The position numbers were made by a program, and so were the translations under genes. This document shows positions 27,473 through 35,942 of a DNA stretch of 64,000 bases, one piece after another; position 1 is the stretch's first letter, and the number at the start of each line of letters is the position of its first letter. The notes beneath the pieces were generated by a model. It worked only from the letters and a program-made list of their open reading frames with translations. It did not search any database and had not been told where the DNA came from. The stretch is from Pseudomonas purpurea (GTDB taxonomy: Bacteria > Pseudomonadota > Gammaproteobacteria > Pseudomonadales > Pseudomonadaceae). The stretch covers positions 868,001-932,000 of the forward strand of contig NZ_CP150918.1 of assembly GCF_039908635.1 (NCBI RefSeq), given 5' to 3'.

Positions 27473-28168
27473 TTACACCGTTTCTGCGGGGCCGATCGCC
27501 ACCACGCCTTTGGCCCACAACTGGGAGCTGAACCAGCCCTCCATGCTGGAAACCCCGGACGTGGTTTTGAACAGGGCAGCAATATCAATGGTGCTCGCGA
27601 AGTTGTTCTTGTTCAGATCAAACCGGCCCATGAAATTGCCGCCCCATGCAGCATCGGCCTTCACCAGGTCGATGGAGGCATTCATGTAGCGGCTGGCGGC
27701 CCCCTTGAGCAAACCAGAACCCTTGAGCATCTCGTTGAGGCGTTCGATGTCCGTAGCGTTGAGCGAGCCGCTGGAGTTGAGCAATATCAGCTTGCCTTCG
27801 GCGTCCACCGTGAGCCCGAAATCCTTTTGCGCCAGCACGGGGTCAAGCAAATCCAGTCCCGCCTTGAACTGACTGAAAGCGTTTTTCAGCGAAAGGTAGG
27901 CGCTGTCGTACTGCTCTGCCATCTGTGGGTAGTTGGCCGCTTGGGAGGTACTGCCGATGTACGTCACGTCGGCAACCAGCAGGGTGTCCGTTGTCGCCGG
28001 CGGGGTACTTGGGTGATAGACCGTTGCCGGGGTGGTGGCATTCTTGAAGGCTTGCGCGGTGGTCGCATCGACAGGTTTGGCCGTCAGCGTCCCGCCTGTG
28101 TTGAGCAGTCGGTCTTTGAGTGGAGTTTGCGCCGGGTCGAGCGATAGAACTGAAGCTTTGATTTCCAT
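27473..28168 (-). CDS. Hypothetical protein of 231 residues
   Basis: A soluble protein without signal peptide. It has low-complexity Thr/Pro/Ala sequence near 40-62, a helical segment (YDSAYLSLKNAFSQFKAGLD) and a Gly/Asn-rich motif GRFDLNKNNFAST that could bind calcium but is not a clear EF hand. No family recognised. The gene sits in a stretch of remnants and may itself have been altered at its end, since a hydrolase fragment continues in frame after its stop. Confidence 0.55.
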   Translation of the reverse strand: MEIKASVLSLDPAQTPLKDRLLNTGGTLTAKPVDATTAQAFKNATTPATVYHPSTPPATTDTLLVADVTYIGSTSQAANYPQMAEQYDSAYLSLKNAFSQFKAGLDLLDPVLAQKDFGLTVDAEGKLILLNSSGSLNATDIERLNEMLKGSGLLKGAASRYMNASIDLVKADAAWGGNFMGRFDLNKNNFASTIDIAALFKTTSGVSSMEGWFSSQLWAKGVVAIGPAETV

Positions 28169-28249
28169 ATCGTCATCTCCATGAACACGGGTGGTTTCAG
28201 AAGTTAACGGCGGGAATGGGGGGAACTTGAAGCGTGGAGGGCATCATGG

Positions 28250-28279
28250 AAAATGATATCGGTGTGATATCATTTTTTT
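28250..28279. terminator. Perfect inverted repeat with T run
   Basis: AAAATGATATC / GATATCATTTT with loop GGTGT gives an 11-bp perfect stem followed by three more T. It looks like a terminator for rightward transcription or an operator upstream of the leftward 231-residue gene; no rightward gene ends here. Confidence 0.5.
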
Positions 28280-28294
28280 GAAGTTCGCTGTCCA

Positions 28295-28477
28295 GGGTTC
28301 AAAGAGGGCGCTGGCAAACTGGTGGCCGACACCGCGGAGCGAATGTTCCTGATTGAGCCGGCCCCCGAGGGGCTGCCGAAGACCAGCAAAGGCATGTTGA
28401 ACTGCTCGATTCAGGGCAAGGTCAATCAGGCCATGCTCAAAACCAGCCGGCCGGATCTGGCCAGCACAGTCAAGTAA
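28295..28477 (+). pseudogene. C-terminal gene remnant (about 60 residues)
   Basis: An open stretch without start codon encodes GFKEGAGKLVADTAERMFLI ... KGMLNCSIQGKVNQAML and ends with TAA at 28475. The codon use looks like a real coding tail. No upstream part of the gene is seen; the hairpin at 28250 precedes it. Family not recognised. Confidence 0.45.
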
Positions 28478-28578
28478 GGCTAAGCCCGGAAAAATGGACG
28501 ACATAAGATCGTCCATTTCAATGTCGAATTCATGGGCGTTACTGACAGTGTTTGTTAAGTATTTAATGGGGAGTATGC

Positions 28579-29046
28579 ATGGCGTTTTTTATAGCTTTTA
28601 TTTTGGCGTTGGTCACTAAGCCATTCTTGAATAGTTCGTTGTGCAAGGGCGAGTTCGATTTTTTTAAAACATATGTTGTGTATGGGGTGGGTGGCTCTAT
28701 TGCGATATCGGTGATTGTCTTCTGGGTGTTTGGCGGGTACCAACTATCAACTGAGTCAGGCCGTATTGATGAAGGGCTTCCGATTGTCTTCAGGATCTGG
28801 GCGCTGACAATGGCTGTCTATTTCGCAGGTATTGGGTTGGCGGTGGCGAAAATAAAAGAGAGAACGCGCTCACCTTTGATGAGCCTGTATATATCGCTGC
28901 TCTTGCTGTCTATGGTTGCCCTGGTCGTGGTGTCGATGTTTATAGGTATGATTTATTCTGTTGTGTATGGGGTCACTTTGTTTGTGTTGTACAGGACGGT
29001 CTGGGAAAAACAGTTATTCAAGGGTGAGTTGAAACAAGATAGCTAA
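28579..29046 (+). CDS. Small inner-membrane protein of unknown function
   Basis: A 155-residue protein with four hydrophobic helices at about 2-14, 31-51, 74-91 and 103-140 and little soluble sequence. Base composition is more AT-rich than the neighbouring core, which suggests transfer. GGGGAG lies about 8 bases before the ATG. No family recognised. Confidence 0.62.
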   Translation: MAFFIAFILALVTKPFLNSSLCKGEFDFFKTYVVYGVGGSIAISVIVFWVFGGYQLSTESGRIDEGLPIVFRIWALTMAVYFAGIGLAVAKIKERTRSPLMSLYISLLLLSMVALVVVSMFIGMIYSVVYGVTLFVLYRTVWEKQLFKGELKQDS

Positions 29047-29062
29047 GCCTGTCGCTGTTCGT

Positions 29063-29122
29063 AGACGCTGGGGGCGTCTGGCTCTTGCTGGCGATGGCGT
29101 TCTTAAGGGCGCTATCGCCAGT
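29063..29122. repeat. Hairpin followed by a REP-like palindrome
   Basis: AGACGC / GCGTCT (29063-29079) forms a small hairpin. GCTGGCGATGGCG and CGCTATCGCCAGT (29087-29122) form a REP-like inverted unit of another type than the other two REP pairs. Together they fill the gap between convergent genes. Confidence 0.6.
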
Positions 29123-29182
29123 AAGCCGGGCTCCTGCAAGTGCGATGTTCAGCCGCCTTATGTTCTGACACTCCTGGTCGCA

Positions 29183-30035
29183 TCACGGGGCGTACGGCAA
29201 TTCCCGTTTGTGTGCTGTTTTCGTGTAGACGCTGATGATCAACCTGGCTACCTCCTCAGAGACAGGCTTGCCGAGCAGGAAGTTGTCGATCTCATCGTAG
29301 GTGCATCCATGCGCCAGTTCATCCGGCTTGCCGGGATCAAGCTCTTCCAGGTCTGCCGTTGGCGTCTTGTGCACCAGGTCGGCAGGCGCGCCCAGCGCCA
29401 GTGCGATCTGACGAACCTGGCCCTTCACCAGGGCCGGCCAGTGGGGTCACGTCGCACGCGCCATCGCCGAACTTGGTGAAGAAACCCATGACCGCTTCAG
29501 CCGCATGGTCGGTGCCCACCACCAGGCAGTTATTCAGGTTGGCAATGGTGTACTGAGCCATCATGCGGGCGCGGGCCTTTACGTTGCCCTTCACGAAGTC
29601 CATCTTGCGTTCGTCGCCGGCTGACTGGCCACCCACTGCCCCCATCATGGCGTCAACCGACTGGCCGATGTCGACCGTCAGGATCGCATCGGGCTTGATA
29701 AAACGCAGCGCCAGTTGAGCATCTTCCTCGTCACGCTGGACGTAGAAGGGTAAGCGTACGGCGTAGAACGTGGCGTCATAACCTTCGGCACGCAGCGCCT
29801 CCACTGCGAGCTGGCATAGTTTGCCCGCCGTGGTCGAGTCCACGCCGCCGCTGATGCCCAGCACCAGGCCTTGGGTGTGACTGGCCCGCACGCGATCTTT
29901 GAGGAAGCTGACGCGCGAATCGATTTCACGCGTTGCGCTGATCGTTGCGTCGCTCCACGGACTGACCTTGAGCGCTTCAGCGATACGGGCACGCAGGGTT
30001 GTGGCTGGCGAATCGGTATGTGCTTGAGCATTCAT
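29183..30035 (-). pseudogene. nadE: NAD synthetase with a one-base insertion
   Basis: NH3-dependent NAD synthetase (about 283 residues if intact) amidates deamido-NAD in the last step of NAD synthesis. The pyrophosphate loop GISGGVDSTTAGKL and [12 protein letters not shown] are present. The frame breaks there: one extra G at 29431-29433 makes the product end in nonsense at 29337, while the next frame supplies [21 protein letters not shown] to the stop at 29183. It is last in a pncA-pncB-nadE operon. The break may be a real mutation or a sequencing error. Confidence 0.85.
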
Positions 30036-30045
30036 GGTGTTCCCC

Positions 30046-31251
30046 TTACGCGATGCTGAACGTGGTACGAGCGTATTCTTCGAAGCTCTTGTCCCGGCAG
30101 ACGAGTTTCGTTGGCTCGTCCGAAAACTTCACGACAGGGCGGTCGTTGACCTTCACCAGTTTCATCACGATGCTGAGCGGGGTTACGCCAGCGACGTCGC
30201 AGGAAAGGTTGGTGCCGATGCCGAAGCTGAAGCGGATTCGACCCTGGAGCGCGCGGATGATCTTCAAGCTGATTTTCACATCCAGTGCATCGGAGAAGAC
30301 CAGGCTCTTGGTCATCGGGTCGACGCCCATCTTTTTGTAGTGTGCGATGAATTTTTCGGCCCAGACCAGCGGGTCGCCGGAGTCGTGGCGTACGCCGTCA
30401 AACAGCTTGACGAAGTAGTGATCGAACTCCGAGAGAAACCAGTCGGAGCTTATGCAGTCAGTCAGTGCGATGCCCAACCGGCCACGGTATTCCTTGACCC
30501 AACCCTCAAGCGCCGCGGCCTGGCTTTCATGCAACCTGCCCAATTGCTGGTGAGCCATTAGCCACTGGTGGGACATGGTGCCGATAGCATCAATGTCGAA
30601 TTCACGTGCCATGTGGACGTTGCTGGTGCCGACAAAAACGCCTGGGAAGTCGCGCTTCATCACACCGATCATCTCGAACTGTGCCTTGTAGGACAGGCGC
30701 CGGCGAGTGCCGAAGTCCGCAACGCGCATCAACGCCAATTCATCCTGGGTGGCGTGGGTCGCGAGCCAGTCGAATTTTTCATATAGCCGACTCGTGACAT
30801 CGGTCAACGAGACGTCAGGGTATGTGTGGCGATTGCGGATCTCGCTCACCATGGAAAGAATCGGGATCTCGAACAGGATGCAGTGCAGCCATGGGCCACG
30901 AACCCTGATGGCGAGCTGGCCATCGCAATTGCTGACCGTCACATAGTGCAGGTTGAACTTGAACAGACCGAGGAAGCGAATGAAGTCGGGCTTGATGTAT
31001 TCACGCTTGTCCTGGCGAGCCAGGAAGCGCAACTCGTCTTCTGTGAACGACTTTTCGCTGAGTGCCTCAAGCGCCTTGCGCACTGCGCCGATGTAGGGCG
31101 TCAGATCTTCTTTGGAGCGGACAATCAACTCATATTCAACGTCGACATCCGGGTGCTGATGGAGGATGGGTTGCTGTTGCGTAAAGGAATACAGGTCGTT
31201 ATCCAGCAGCGAAATGACAGGGAGAGAGCCGGGGCTGTATGCGCTTTCCAT
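30046..31251 (-). CDS. pncB: Nicotinate phosphoribosyltransferase
   Basis: A 401-residue cytosolic enzyme making nicotinate mononucleotide from nicotinate, PRPP and ATP. The N-terminal LLDNDLYSFTQQQPILHQHP is the family signature; GTMSHQWLMAHQQL holds the histidine phosphorylated in the reaction; the phosphate-binding end FSFGIGTNLSCDV is present. The start at 31251 lies one base beyond the pncA stop, so the two are coupled; the longer frame would overlap pncA. Confidence 0.93.
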   Translation of the reverse strand: MESAYSPGSLPVISLLDNDLYSFTQQQPILHQHPDVDVEYELIVRSKEDLTPYIGAVRKALEALSEKSFTEDELRFLARQDKREYIKPDFIRFLGLFKFNLHYVTVSNCDGQLAIRVRGPWLHCILFEIPILSMVSEIRNRHTYPDVSLTDVTSRLYEKFDWLATHATQDELALMRVADFGTRRRLSYKAQFEMIGVMKRDFPGVFVGTSNVHMAREFDIDAIGTMSHQWLMAHQQLGRLHESQAAALEGWVKEYRGRLGIALTDCISSDWFLSEFDHYFVKLFDGVRHDSGDPLVWAEKFIAHYKKMGVDPMTKSLVFSDALDVKISLKIIRALQGRIRFSFGIGTNLSCDVAGVTPLSIVMKLVKVNDRPVVKFSDEPTKLVCRDKSFEEYARTTFSIA

Positions 31252-31252
31252 C

Positions 31253-31900
31253 TTAGTTCCCCTCAACGGCAAACAGGGCCAATGCTGCTTCGTTGTCTGC
31301 CAGCACTGCGCCGGCATGCTTCATTTCTTGCAGTGCGGTGTCAGCGGTCTCTTGGCTGATCGCCCGGCAGGCCGGTAGATAAACCGCCACCTTGAACCCC
31401 GCGCCGATCAGTTGCAGCACGGTCGATTTCACGCAGTAGTCGAGGGCCAGGCCTCCTACGAGGACCTTCTCGATACCTCTCGACCGAAGAACTTCGATAG
31501 CGCCGGTGGTCATGATGTCGTCGTGAAACAGAGCGCCGTACGGGTGCAAATCCACCTCGAGGCCTTTGTACACGATGAATCCGTATTCACTGACTTTTGG
31601 CAGGCCGGGAAGAAGCTCGAACCCCGGGGTGCCCGGAACGCAGTGAGACACCCAGGTCAGGTCGGCATGCACAAGTCCTGTCGCAACTCCCATTTCGGCG
31701 TGAGAGCCGACGACCCATTTTGCATTCGGGCTATGGGCATCCTTGCTGGCCACTCGAAAACCGGCGAGCGATGCCATGAAGTTCAGATCAGGAACGATTT
31801 CATCTCCACCAATGACAGGGAGCTCATCTGGGCACAGAGGGGTAAAACCGCACTGTGCATCTACATCGAAGCTGGCAATCTTGGATTTTGGAAAGCTCAT
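31253..31900 (-). CDS. pncA: Nicotinamidase
   Basis: A 215-residue isochorismatase-fold enzyme that deaminates nicotinamide to nicotinate. The catalytic aspartate is in SFDVDAQCGFTP, the lysine region in WVVGSHAEMG/FIVYKGLE, and the cysteine in GLALDYCVKSTVLQL near 155. CVPGTPG is the family loop. First gene of the leftward NAD salvage operon, divergent from nadD2, as in the P. aeruginosa PA4916-PA4920 region. Confidence 0.93.
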   Translation of the reverse strand: MSFPKSKIASFDVDAQCGFTPLCPDELPVIGGDEIVPDLNFMASLAGFRVASKDAHSPNAKWVVGSHAEMGVATGLVHADLTWVSHCVPGTPGFELLPGLPKVSEYGFIVYKGLEVDLHPYGALFHDDIMTTGAIEVLRSRGIEKVLVGGLALDYCVKSTVLQLIGAGFKVAVYLPACRAISQETADTALQEMKHAGAVLADNEAALALFAVEGN

Positions 31901-32102
31901 TGCAGGTACCTCCGCTGTCGTCTTGCGGCAGATAGTGCTTCACAAGTATTAAGTTAGTCAACCAGTCTTTGTGAGTTTTCCAGGACTCATCGCACCGATC
32001 TCCATAGGCCTGTACTCATAGTTGTAGGGATTAATTGTTGGATTCCCTTGCTCGTGATCGTGATCAACTCCCCCGGCAGGGCCTAAATCCAATCGCCAGG
32101 GC

Positions 32103-32134
32103 TTGACCAGTATATGCGTTACACGCACTATGTC
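32103..32134 (+). promoter_or_regulatory. Promoter with palindrome in the spacer before nadD2
   Basis: TTGACC at 32103-32108 and ACTATG at 32127-32132 (18-bp spacing) look like a sigma-70 promoter. Between them lies the perfect inverted repeat TGCGT-TAC-ACGCA (32115-32127). A repressor bound here would block the polymerase, and NrtR encoded downstream is the natural candidate. The rest of the 250-bp divergent gap shows only a longer TCACAA...TTGTGA pair at about 31939-31973. Confidence 0.45.
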
Positions 32135-32150
32135 GAAAAGTGAGGGTTGA

Positions 32151-32724
32151 ATGATGACGGTGCAGTTGGCGGTTTATGGAGGTGCATTCAATCCTCCACA
32201 CGCGGGGCATGTTCAGGTGATGGCTTCACTGCTCAGCCAGGCCGCTCATGTTCTGGTGGTGCCTTCGTACGCTCACCCGTTTGGCAAGCAAATGGTCGAT
32301 TTCGACGTGCGGGTTCAGTGGCTGGAGAAGATCGCCGGGGATTTCAAGGAGCCGCGCCTGGTCGTCGATACCTGTGAGCGTGAGTTGTTTGAGCACAAGT
32401 CCCCGATTTTCAGCATCGACTTGCTTCGGTTCATCGCCAGGCGCGCCCGCCTGGATACAAAGGACGTTGCCTTGGTGATGGGCGTGGACAACCAAAAGGT
32501 TTTCCGCACGTTTTATAGGTATCAGGAAATCATGGATGAGTTTTCAGTCATCACCCTGCCCGAGACGATCAGTGTTCACAGCACCATGATCCGAGACGCC
32601 TTGAGGGCTGGCAGAGACATTCCGCGCAATTGGCTGGCGCCGGGGCCTGCGCGTGGCGGACTACCTCGTTTACGCCGATACTGGGCAGATTTCATTGACC
32701 GATCAACAACAGAGGAGTGCATAG
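32151..32724 (+). pseudogene. nadD2: Nicotinate-nucleotide adenylyltransferase with a one-base insertion
   Basis: A nucleotidyltransferase (190 residues if intact) that would make deamido-NAD from nicotinate mononucleotide. The nucleotide-binding motif GGAFNPPHAGH and the ISVHSTMIRDALRAG segment (ISSTxIR type) are intact. After RNWLAPG an extra G at 32642-32645 shifts the frame; the corrected tail (LRVADYLVYADTGQ) stops at 32724, one base before nrtR. As given, the frame instead runs into nrtR and stops at 32837. The loss removes only about the last 25 residues, so partial function is possible. Confidence 0.82.
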
Positions 32725-33438
32725 GTGAGCGAAGAGCGAAGAAGCGCCATCCAGTCCGTCGATGTCGGAATACTTCGATTCAACCGCGAACTCGGTCGGG
32801 CACAGATACTGGTTCACAAGCGTCTCAATCCGGATGAGCCCTATTTCGGGCAATGGGCAATTCCAGGCTTGGTCATCAACGGTGACACTGAGGATCAAAG
32901 TCTGGAGGCTGCCATCGAGCGCCTCATCCACTCTCCTAAAGTGGGTTTCGCGATCAGTCATTGCGAGCAGGTAGTGACGGTGGGTAATGCGGTGCGTGAT
33001 CCAAGGGGCTGGGCCACGACCACGGTCTATATGGCAATGGTCGATGACACCGTAGAGATTGAAGGCGACAAACAGTGGGTCGACCTCGTGTCGGCAAGTG
33101 AAAAGGGATTCCTGTTGGCGTTCGATCACAACGAGCTCGCCGCAAAAATAAGAGCGCGCCTGGCGGGCAAATTCCGGTACACCAGCATCGGGTTCGCCAT
33201 GCTGCCCATGAAGTTCACCATGACTGACGTCATGACCCTCTTCTCGGTGGTGCGAGGCATCAAACCGGGTAAAGGAAAGACCAGCATTATTCAGCGCGTG
33301 AAAAAGATGATCGACGCCAAGCTCATCGCGTTGACAGAAGAAACTGTCCAGCCAGCGATGGGCCGCCCACAAAACCTTTACCTCAAACTCAAGCCGCAAG
33401 TGATATTCGAGTTTGATCGTGCACTGTCAGATGACTAA
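32725..33438 (+). CDS. nrtR: NrtR, Nudix-like repressor of NAD metabolism
   Basis: A 237-residue regulator: an N-terminal Nudix-fold domain (about 10-150, QWAIPGLVINGD) lacking a complete catalytic Nudix box, and a C-terminal winged helix (about 155-232, FTMTDVMTLFSVVRGI). NrtR proteins bind ADP-ribose as a signal and repress NAD synthesis genes. The GTG start follows the corrected nadD2 stop directly, with GAGGAG upstream. Its neighbours are its expected regulon. Confidence 0.9.
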   Translation: MSEERRSAIQSVDVGILRFNRELGRAQILVHKRLNPDEPYFGQWAIPGLVINGDTEDQSLEAAIERLIHSPKVGFAISHCEQVVTVGNAVRDPRGWATTTVYMAMVDDTVEIEGDKQWVDLVSASEKGFLLAFDHNELAAKIRARLAGKFRYTSIGFAMLPMKFTMTDVMTLFSVVRGIKPGKGKTSIIQRVKKMIDAKLIALTEETVQPAMGRPQNLYLKLKPQVIFEFDRALSDD

Positions 33439-33449
33439 GGCTTAAAACT

Positions 33450-33941
33450 ATGGACGCACCGACCAACACGATTCAGACCCTGCTGGAAACCCCATTCTTC
33501 AAGGTGATCAAGCGGGGCAAGTATTACGTCGTAGCCGAGGCTTACGAGGTAAATGCTGCCGTGATCCTCGCAAGGGACACAGAAGGTCGTTACTTGCTGG
33601 TGCAGCATTACCGTGGCGCGGTCGATCAAGACTCGCTGGAGGTGCCTCGAGGGGGGCGCAACCAGGATGAGACGCTGGCGCAAACCGCTAAACGCGAGTT
33701 GCTCGAAGAGACAGGGTACACGTCGCAATCCTGGGTGCTCCTCGGCAAACTGCATACCAATACTTCACTGATTCAAAGTGCGGTCGAGGTCTATTTGGCG
33801 ACCGACGCGGTGCAAGTAACGACGAAAACGGACGGTGAGACGAAAGGCACCCTCGCTTACACCGAGCAGGAGATAAAGGCGCTGATCCGCGCCGGCAAAA
33901 TCACTGATGCGCATACCTTGTCTGCCTGGGCCATGTTGTAG
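33450..33941 (+). CDS. Nudix hydrolase (ADP-ribose pyrophosphatase type)
   Basis: A 163-residue hydrolase with an intact Nudix box (GGRNQDETLAQTAKRELLEE near 68-87) and the VPRGG segment just before it. The fold and size match ADP-ribose diphosphatases, which would recycle the NAD breakdown product that also signals to NrtR. It lies 11 bp after nrtR, so it belongs to the same operon. Substrate is inferred from context. Confidence 0.87.
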   Translation: MDAPTNTIQTLLETPFFKVIKRGKYYVVAEAYEVNAAVILARDTEGRYLLVQHYRGAVDQDSLEVPRGGRNQDETLAQTAKRELLEETGYTSQSWVLLGKLHTNTSLIQSAVEVYLATDAVQVTTKTDGETKGTLAYTEQEIKALIRAGKITDAHTLSAWAML

Positions 33942-34004
33942 TCGGGACCTTGGGGTGGTGAGCTTTTCTGATTTTGCTGCAGCGCGTTGACCACGCTCCA
34001 GCCC

Positions 34005-34874
34005 TTATCCCAGTTCGTGGCCCAGTAGATTAATCAGATGATCCATGGTGGCGCGAACTGCGGGGGAGCGCCGTACGTCGGCATGAACAGACATCCAGAC
34101 ATCCCGGGCTTTCGGTTCGTCATCCAGCTCAATCCTGGCCAGCGCCTTGTCTCTATCCGCGAGAAAGCAGGGCAGGATTGCCACGCCGATGCTTGCTCGT
34201 GCGGCGGCTAGCTGTGTTGCGATATCGCTGCTTTGAAATACAAAGGGGCGTCCATCTGCAAAGTGCTGTATCCAGCGCTGTTGGGGAATCTGATGGAGTT
34301 CTTCCTCAAAGCCAATGAATGACTAGGACAGTGAAGGCTTCAATGCATATGCCGGGCTGGCATAGAGGCCGAGTTTCATTGAGCCAACCTTGCGAACAAT
34401 GCGGCCGGCTGTTTGAGGTCGTACCAATCCGATGGCGACGTCCGCTTCCCCCTTTTCAAGCGAAGCCACATCTGAGGTCGCGCTGAGAATGACCTTGAGG
34501 GCCGGGTAGTGCGAGCGTAAGTGGCCGAGGCTCGGCGCTATCAATGTGCTGGCCAGCATGGGGAGAGCGCTCAGTCTCACGGTTCCTGACAACGGGGCCG
34601 TACCACGTGCATGACGGCCTATCGCATCGGTAATGGCTTCCATCGGCATGGCAATCGCCGCCAGCGCCAAGCCGTCCTCCGTGAGTTGCGATGAGCGCGG
34701 CAGGCGCTCCACCAGTTTCATTCCGAGGGTTGTCTCAAGGGCCGTAATACGCCGGCCCACGGTTGCGTGATCGACGCGTAGCTCTTTCCCCGCAGCAGTG
34801 AATGAGCCGAGGCGGGCAACGACAACAAAATGGTGCAGATCTTGCCAATTCATCATGAGTGCAATTTCGCACAC
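34005..34874 (-). pseudogene. LysR-family regulator interrupted by an in-frame TAG
   Basis: The N-terminal part reads as a normal LysR protein (DLHHFVVVARLGSFTAAGKE; sensor domain from about 90) until TAG at 34323-34325 after YALKPSLS. Reading on in the same frame gives SFIGFEEELHQIPQQRWIQ and continues to a natural end LINLLGHELG and TAA at 34005. So a single base change removed the last third of the sensor domain. It is divergent from a glutathione S-transferase gene, its likely target. Confidence 0.85.
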
Positions 34875-34977
34875 TTGAGTTGCACGAGCACGCGTTTTTC
34901 GGTTGCTTGCGTAGCCCTATAGTCACGGCATGCATCATCAGGCCAATCGCCCTGTGAGCACATATGGGAAGACGATC

Positions 34978-35637
34978 ATGATCTTGTTCTACGCGGCCGG
35001 GGCCAGCTCCCTTGCCCCTCACATTCTCCTGCGCGAAGCCGGTGCCTCCTTTTCGCTTGAGAAAGTCGATTTGATGAGCAAGCAGTGGTCTGGCGGAGAT
35101 TACGACCTGATCAATCCAAAGTCGTACGTGCCGGCCCTGAAAACAGGAGAGGGGGAGATTTTGACCGAGTGTGCCGTCATCTTGCAGTACATCGCGGATC
35201 AGCACTCGGAGCGCAATCTTCTTCCGGCGCAGAATCGCATCGAGCGTTATCGCGCACTGGAATGGCTTGGTTTCATTTCGGCAGAGGTACACAAGAACTT
35301 CATCACGCCCGAGCGTCATGGCGGGGTAAGCGCAAACTTTCTGGCGAAGACGATCGAAGGGCAGAACGCGACGCGGCTCCTGGTTTCGCCACGGTTGGCG
35401 TATGTCGATCATGAGTTGTGCGGGAAAGACTATCTGATGGGGCACGGGTTTTCCGCCCCCGACGCCTACCTGTTCACGATGCTGACGTGGGCCAGGCGAT
35501 TAGAGATCGACCTGTCGGCATGGGACAATTTGCAGGCCTATTTCCAAAGAGTCGGTGCAAGGCCGGCAGTGGCCCTGGCGTTGAAAGTGGAAGGGCCTCC
35601 ACATGCTTTGCGTCCTTCTCAGGGTGTTTCCTCCTAA
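34978..35637 (+). CDS. Glutathione S-transferase
   Basis: A 219-residue cytosolic GST of the beta-like bacterial class. The thioredoxin-fold N-terminus MILFYAAGASSLAPHILLRE carries the candidate catalytic residues; VPALKTGEGEILTECAVI is the cis-Pro and glutathione-binding part; FSAPDAYLFTML is the N-capping box region of the helical domain. The start at 34978 is preferred to an upstream ATG without a ribosome site. Divergent from the broken LysR gene. Confidence 0.9.
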   Translation: MILFYAAGASSLAPHILLREAGASFSLEKVDLMSKQWSGGDYDLINPKSYVPALKTGEGEILTECAVILQYIADQHSERNLLPAQNRIERYRALEWLGFISAEVHKNFITPERHGGVSANFLAKTIEGQNATRLLVSPRLAYVDHELCGKDYLMGHGFSAPDAYLFTMLTWARRLEIDLSAWDNLQAYFQRVGARPAVALALKVEGPPHALRPSQGVSS

Positions 35638-35750
35638 AGGCTATGGCCGTCATGTTCTCGGTGCTCCTTGGCCCTGGGTTCAAGAGTGGACAGGGTGGTA
35701 TCAGCCGGAGGTGGCGAGAGAGTACGGAGTCATTGGGGGATGTTCAGAAA

Positions 35751-35780
35751 CAAGAAAGCCCGCACGGGGCGGGCTTCTTG
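35751..35780. terminator. Two-way hairpin after the GST gene
   Basis: CAAGAA-GCCCGC and GCGGGC-TTCTTG form a long near-perfect stem closing on ACGG. It lies between the GST gene and the leftward integrase stub, and could terminate both. Confidence 0.6.
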
Positions 35781-35792
35781 ATGTGCTTCGGA

Positions 35793-35918
35793 TCATGTGG
35801 GTACATGTCGAAGCGAGTAATTGGTGGGCCCGTCGCCATCCGTGAGGACGTAATCCTTGTCTTTCGGTTTGACCGCCTTGAGCTGGCGGTCGGAGAGGCG
35901 GGTGGTTTGAGCGCACAT
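35793..35918 (-). pseudogene. N-terminal stub of a tyrosine integrase
   Basis: Forty-one codons, starting MCAQTTRLSDRQLKAVKPKD and with DYVLTDGDG, match the first residues of the island integrase at 57078 (MPTNATRLSDRQLKAVKATG). After that the frame reads unrelated sequence to a stop at 35793. The upstream bases (35930-36067) also resemble the island integrase leader. It is therefore the severed start of an earlier element's integrase lying against the left attachment site. Confidence 0.75.
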
Positions 35919-35942
35919 GAAAAGTACTCCATGACACCTTTT

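Noticed and set aside
32725..32837. Long nadD2-nrtR overlap as natural gene overlap
   Set aside because: The 113-bp overlap is created by the one-base insertion; the corrected nadD2 ends exactly before the nrtR start.
29183..35637. NAD cluster as phage-type NAD restoration cargo of the older ssrA element
   Set aside because: The gene set and order match the P. aeruginosa chromosomal nrtR-nadD2-pncA-pncB-nadE region and composition is core-like, so it is more likely a core locus.
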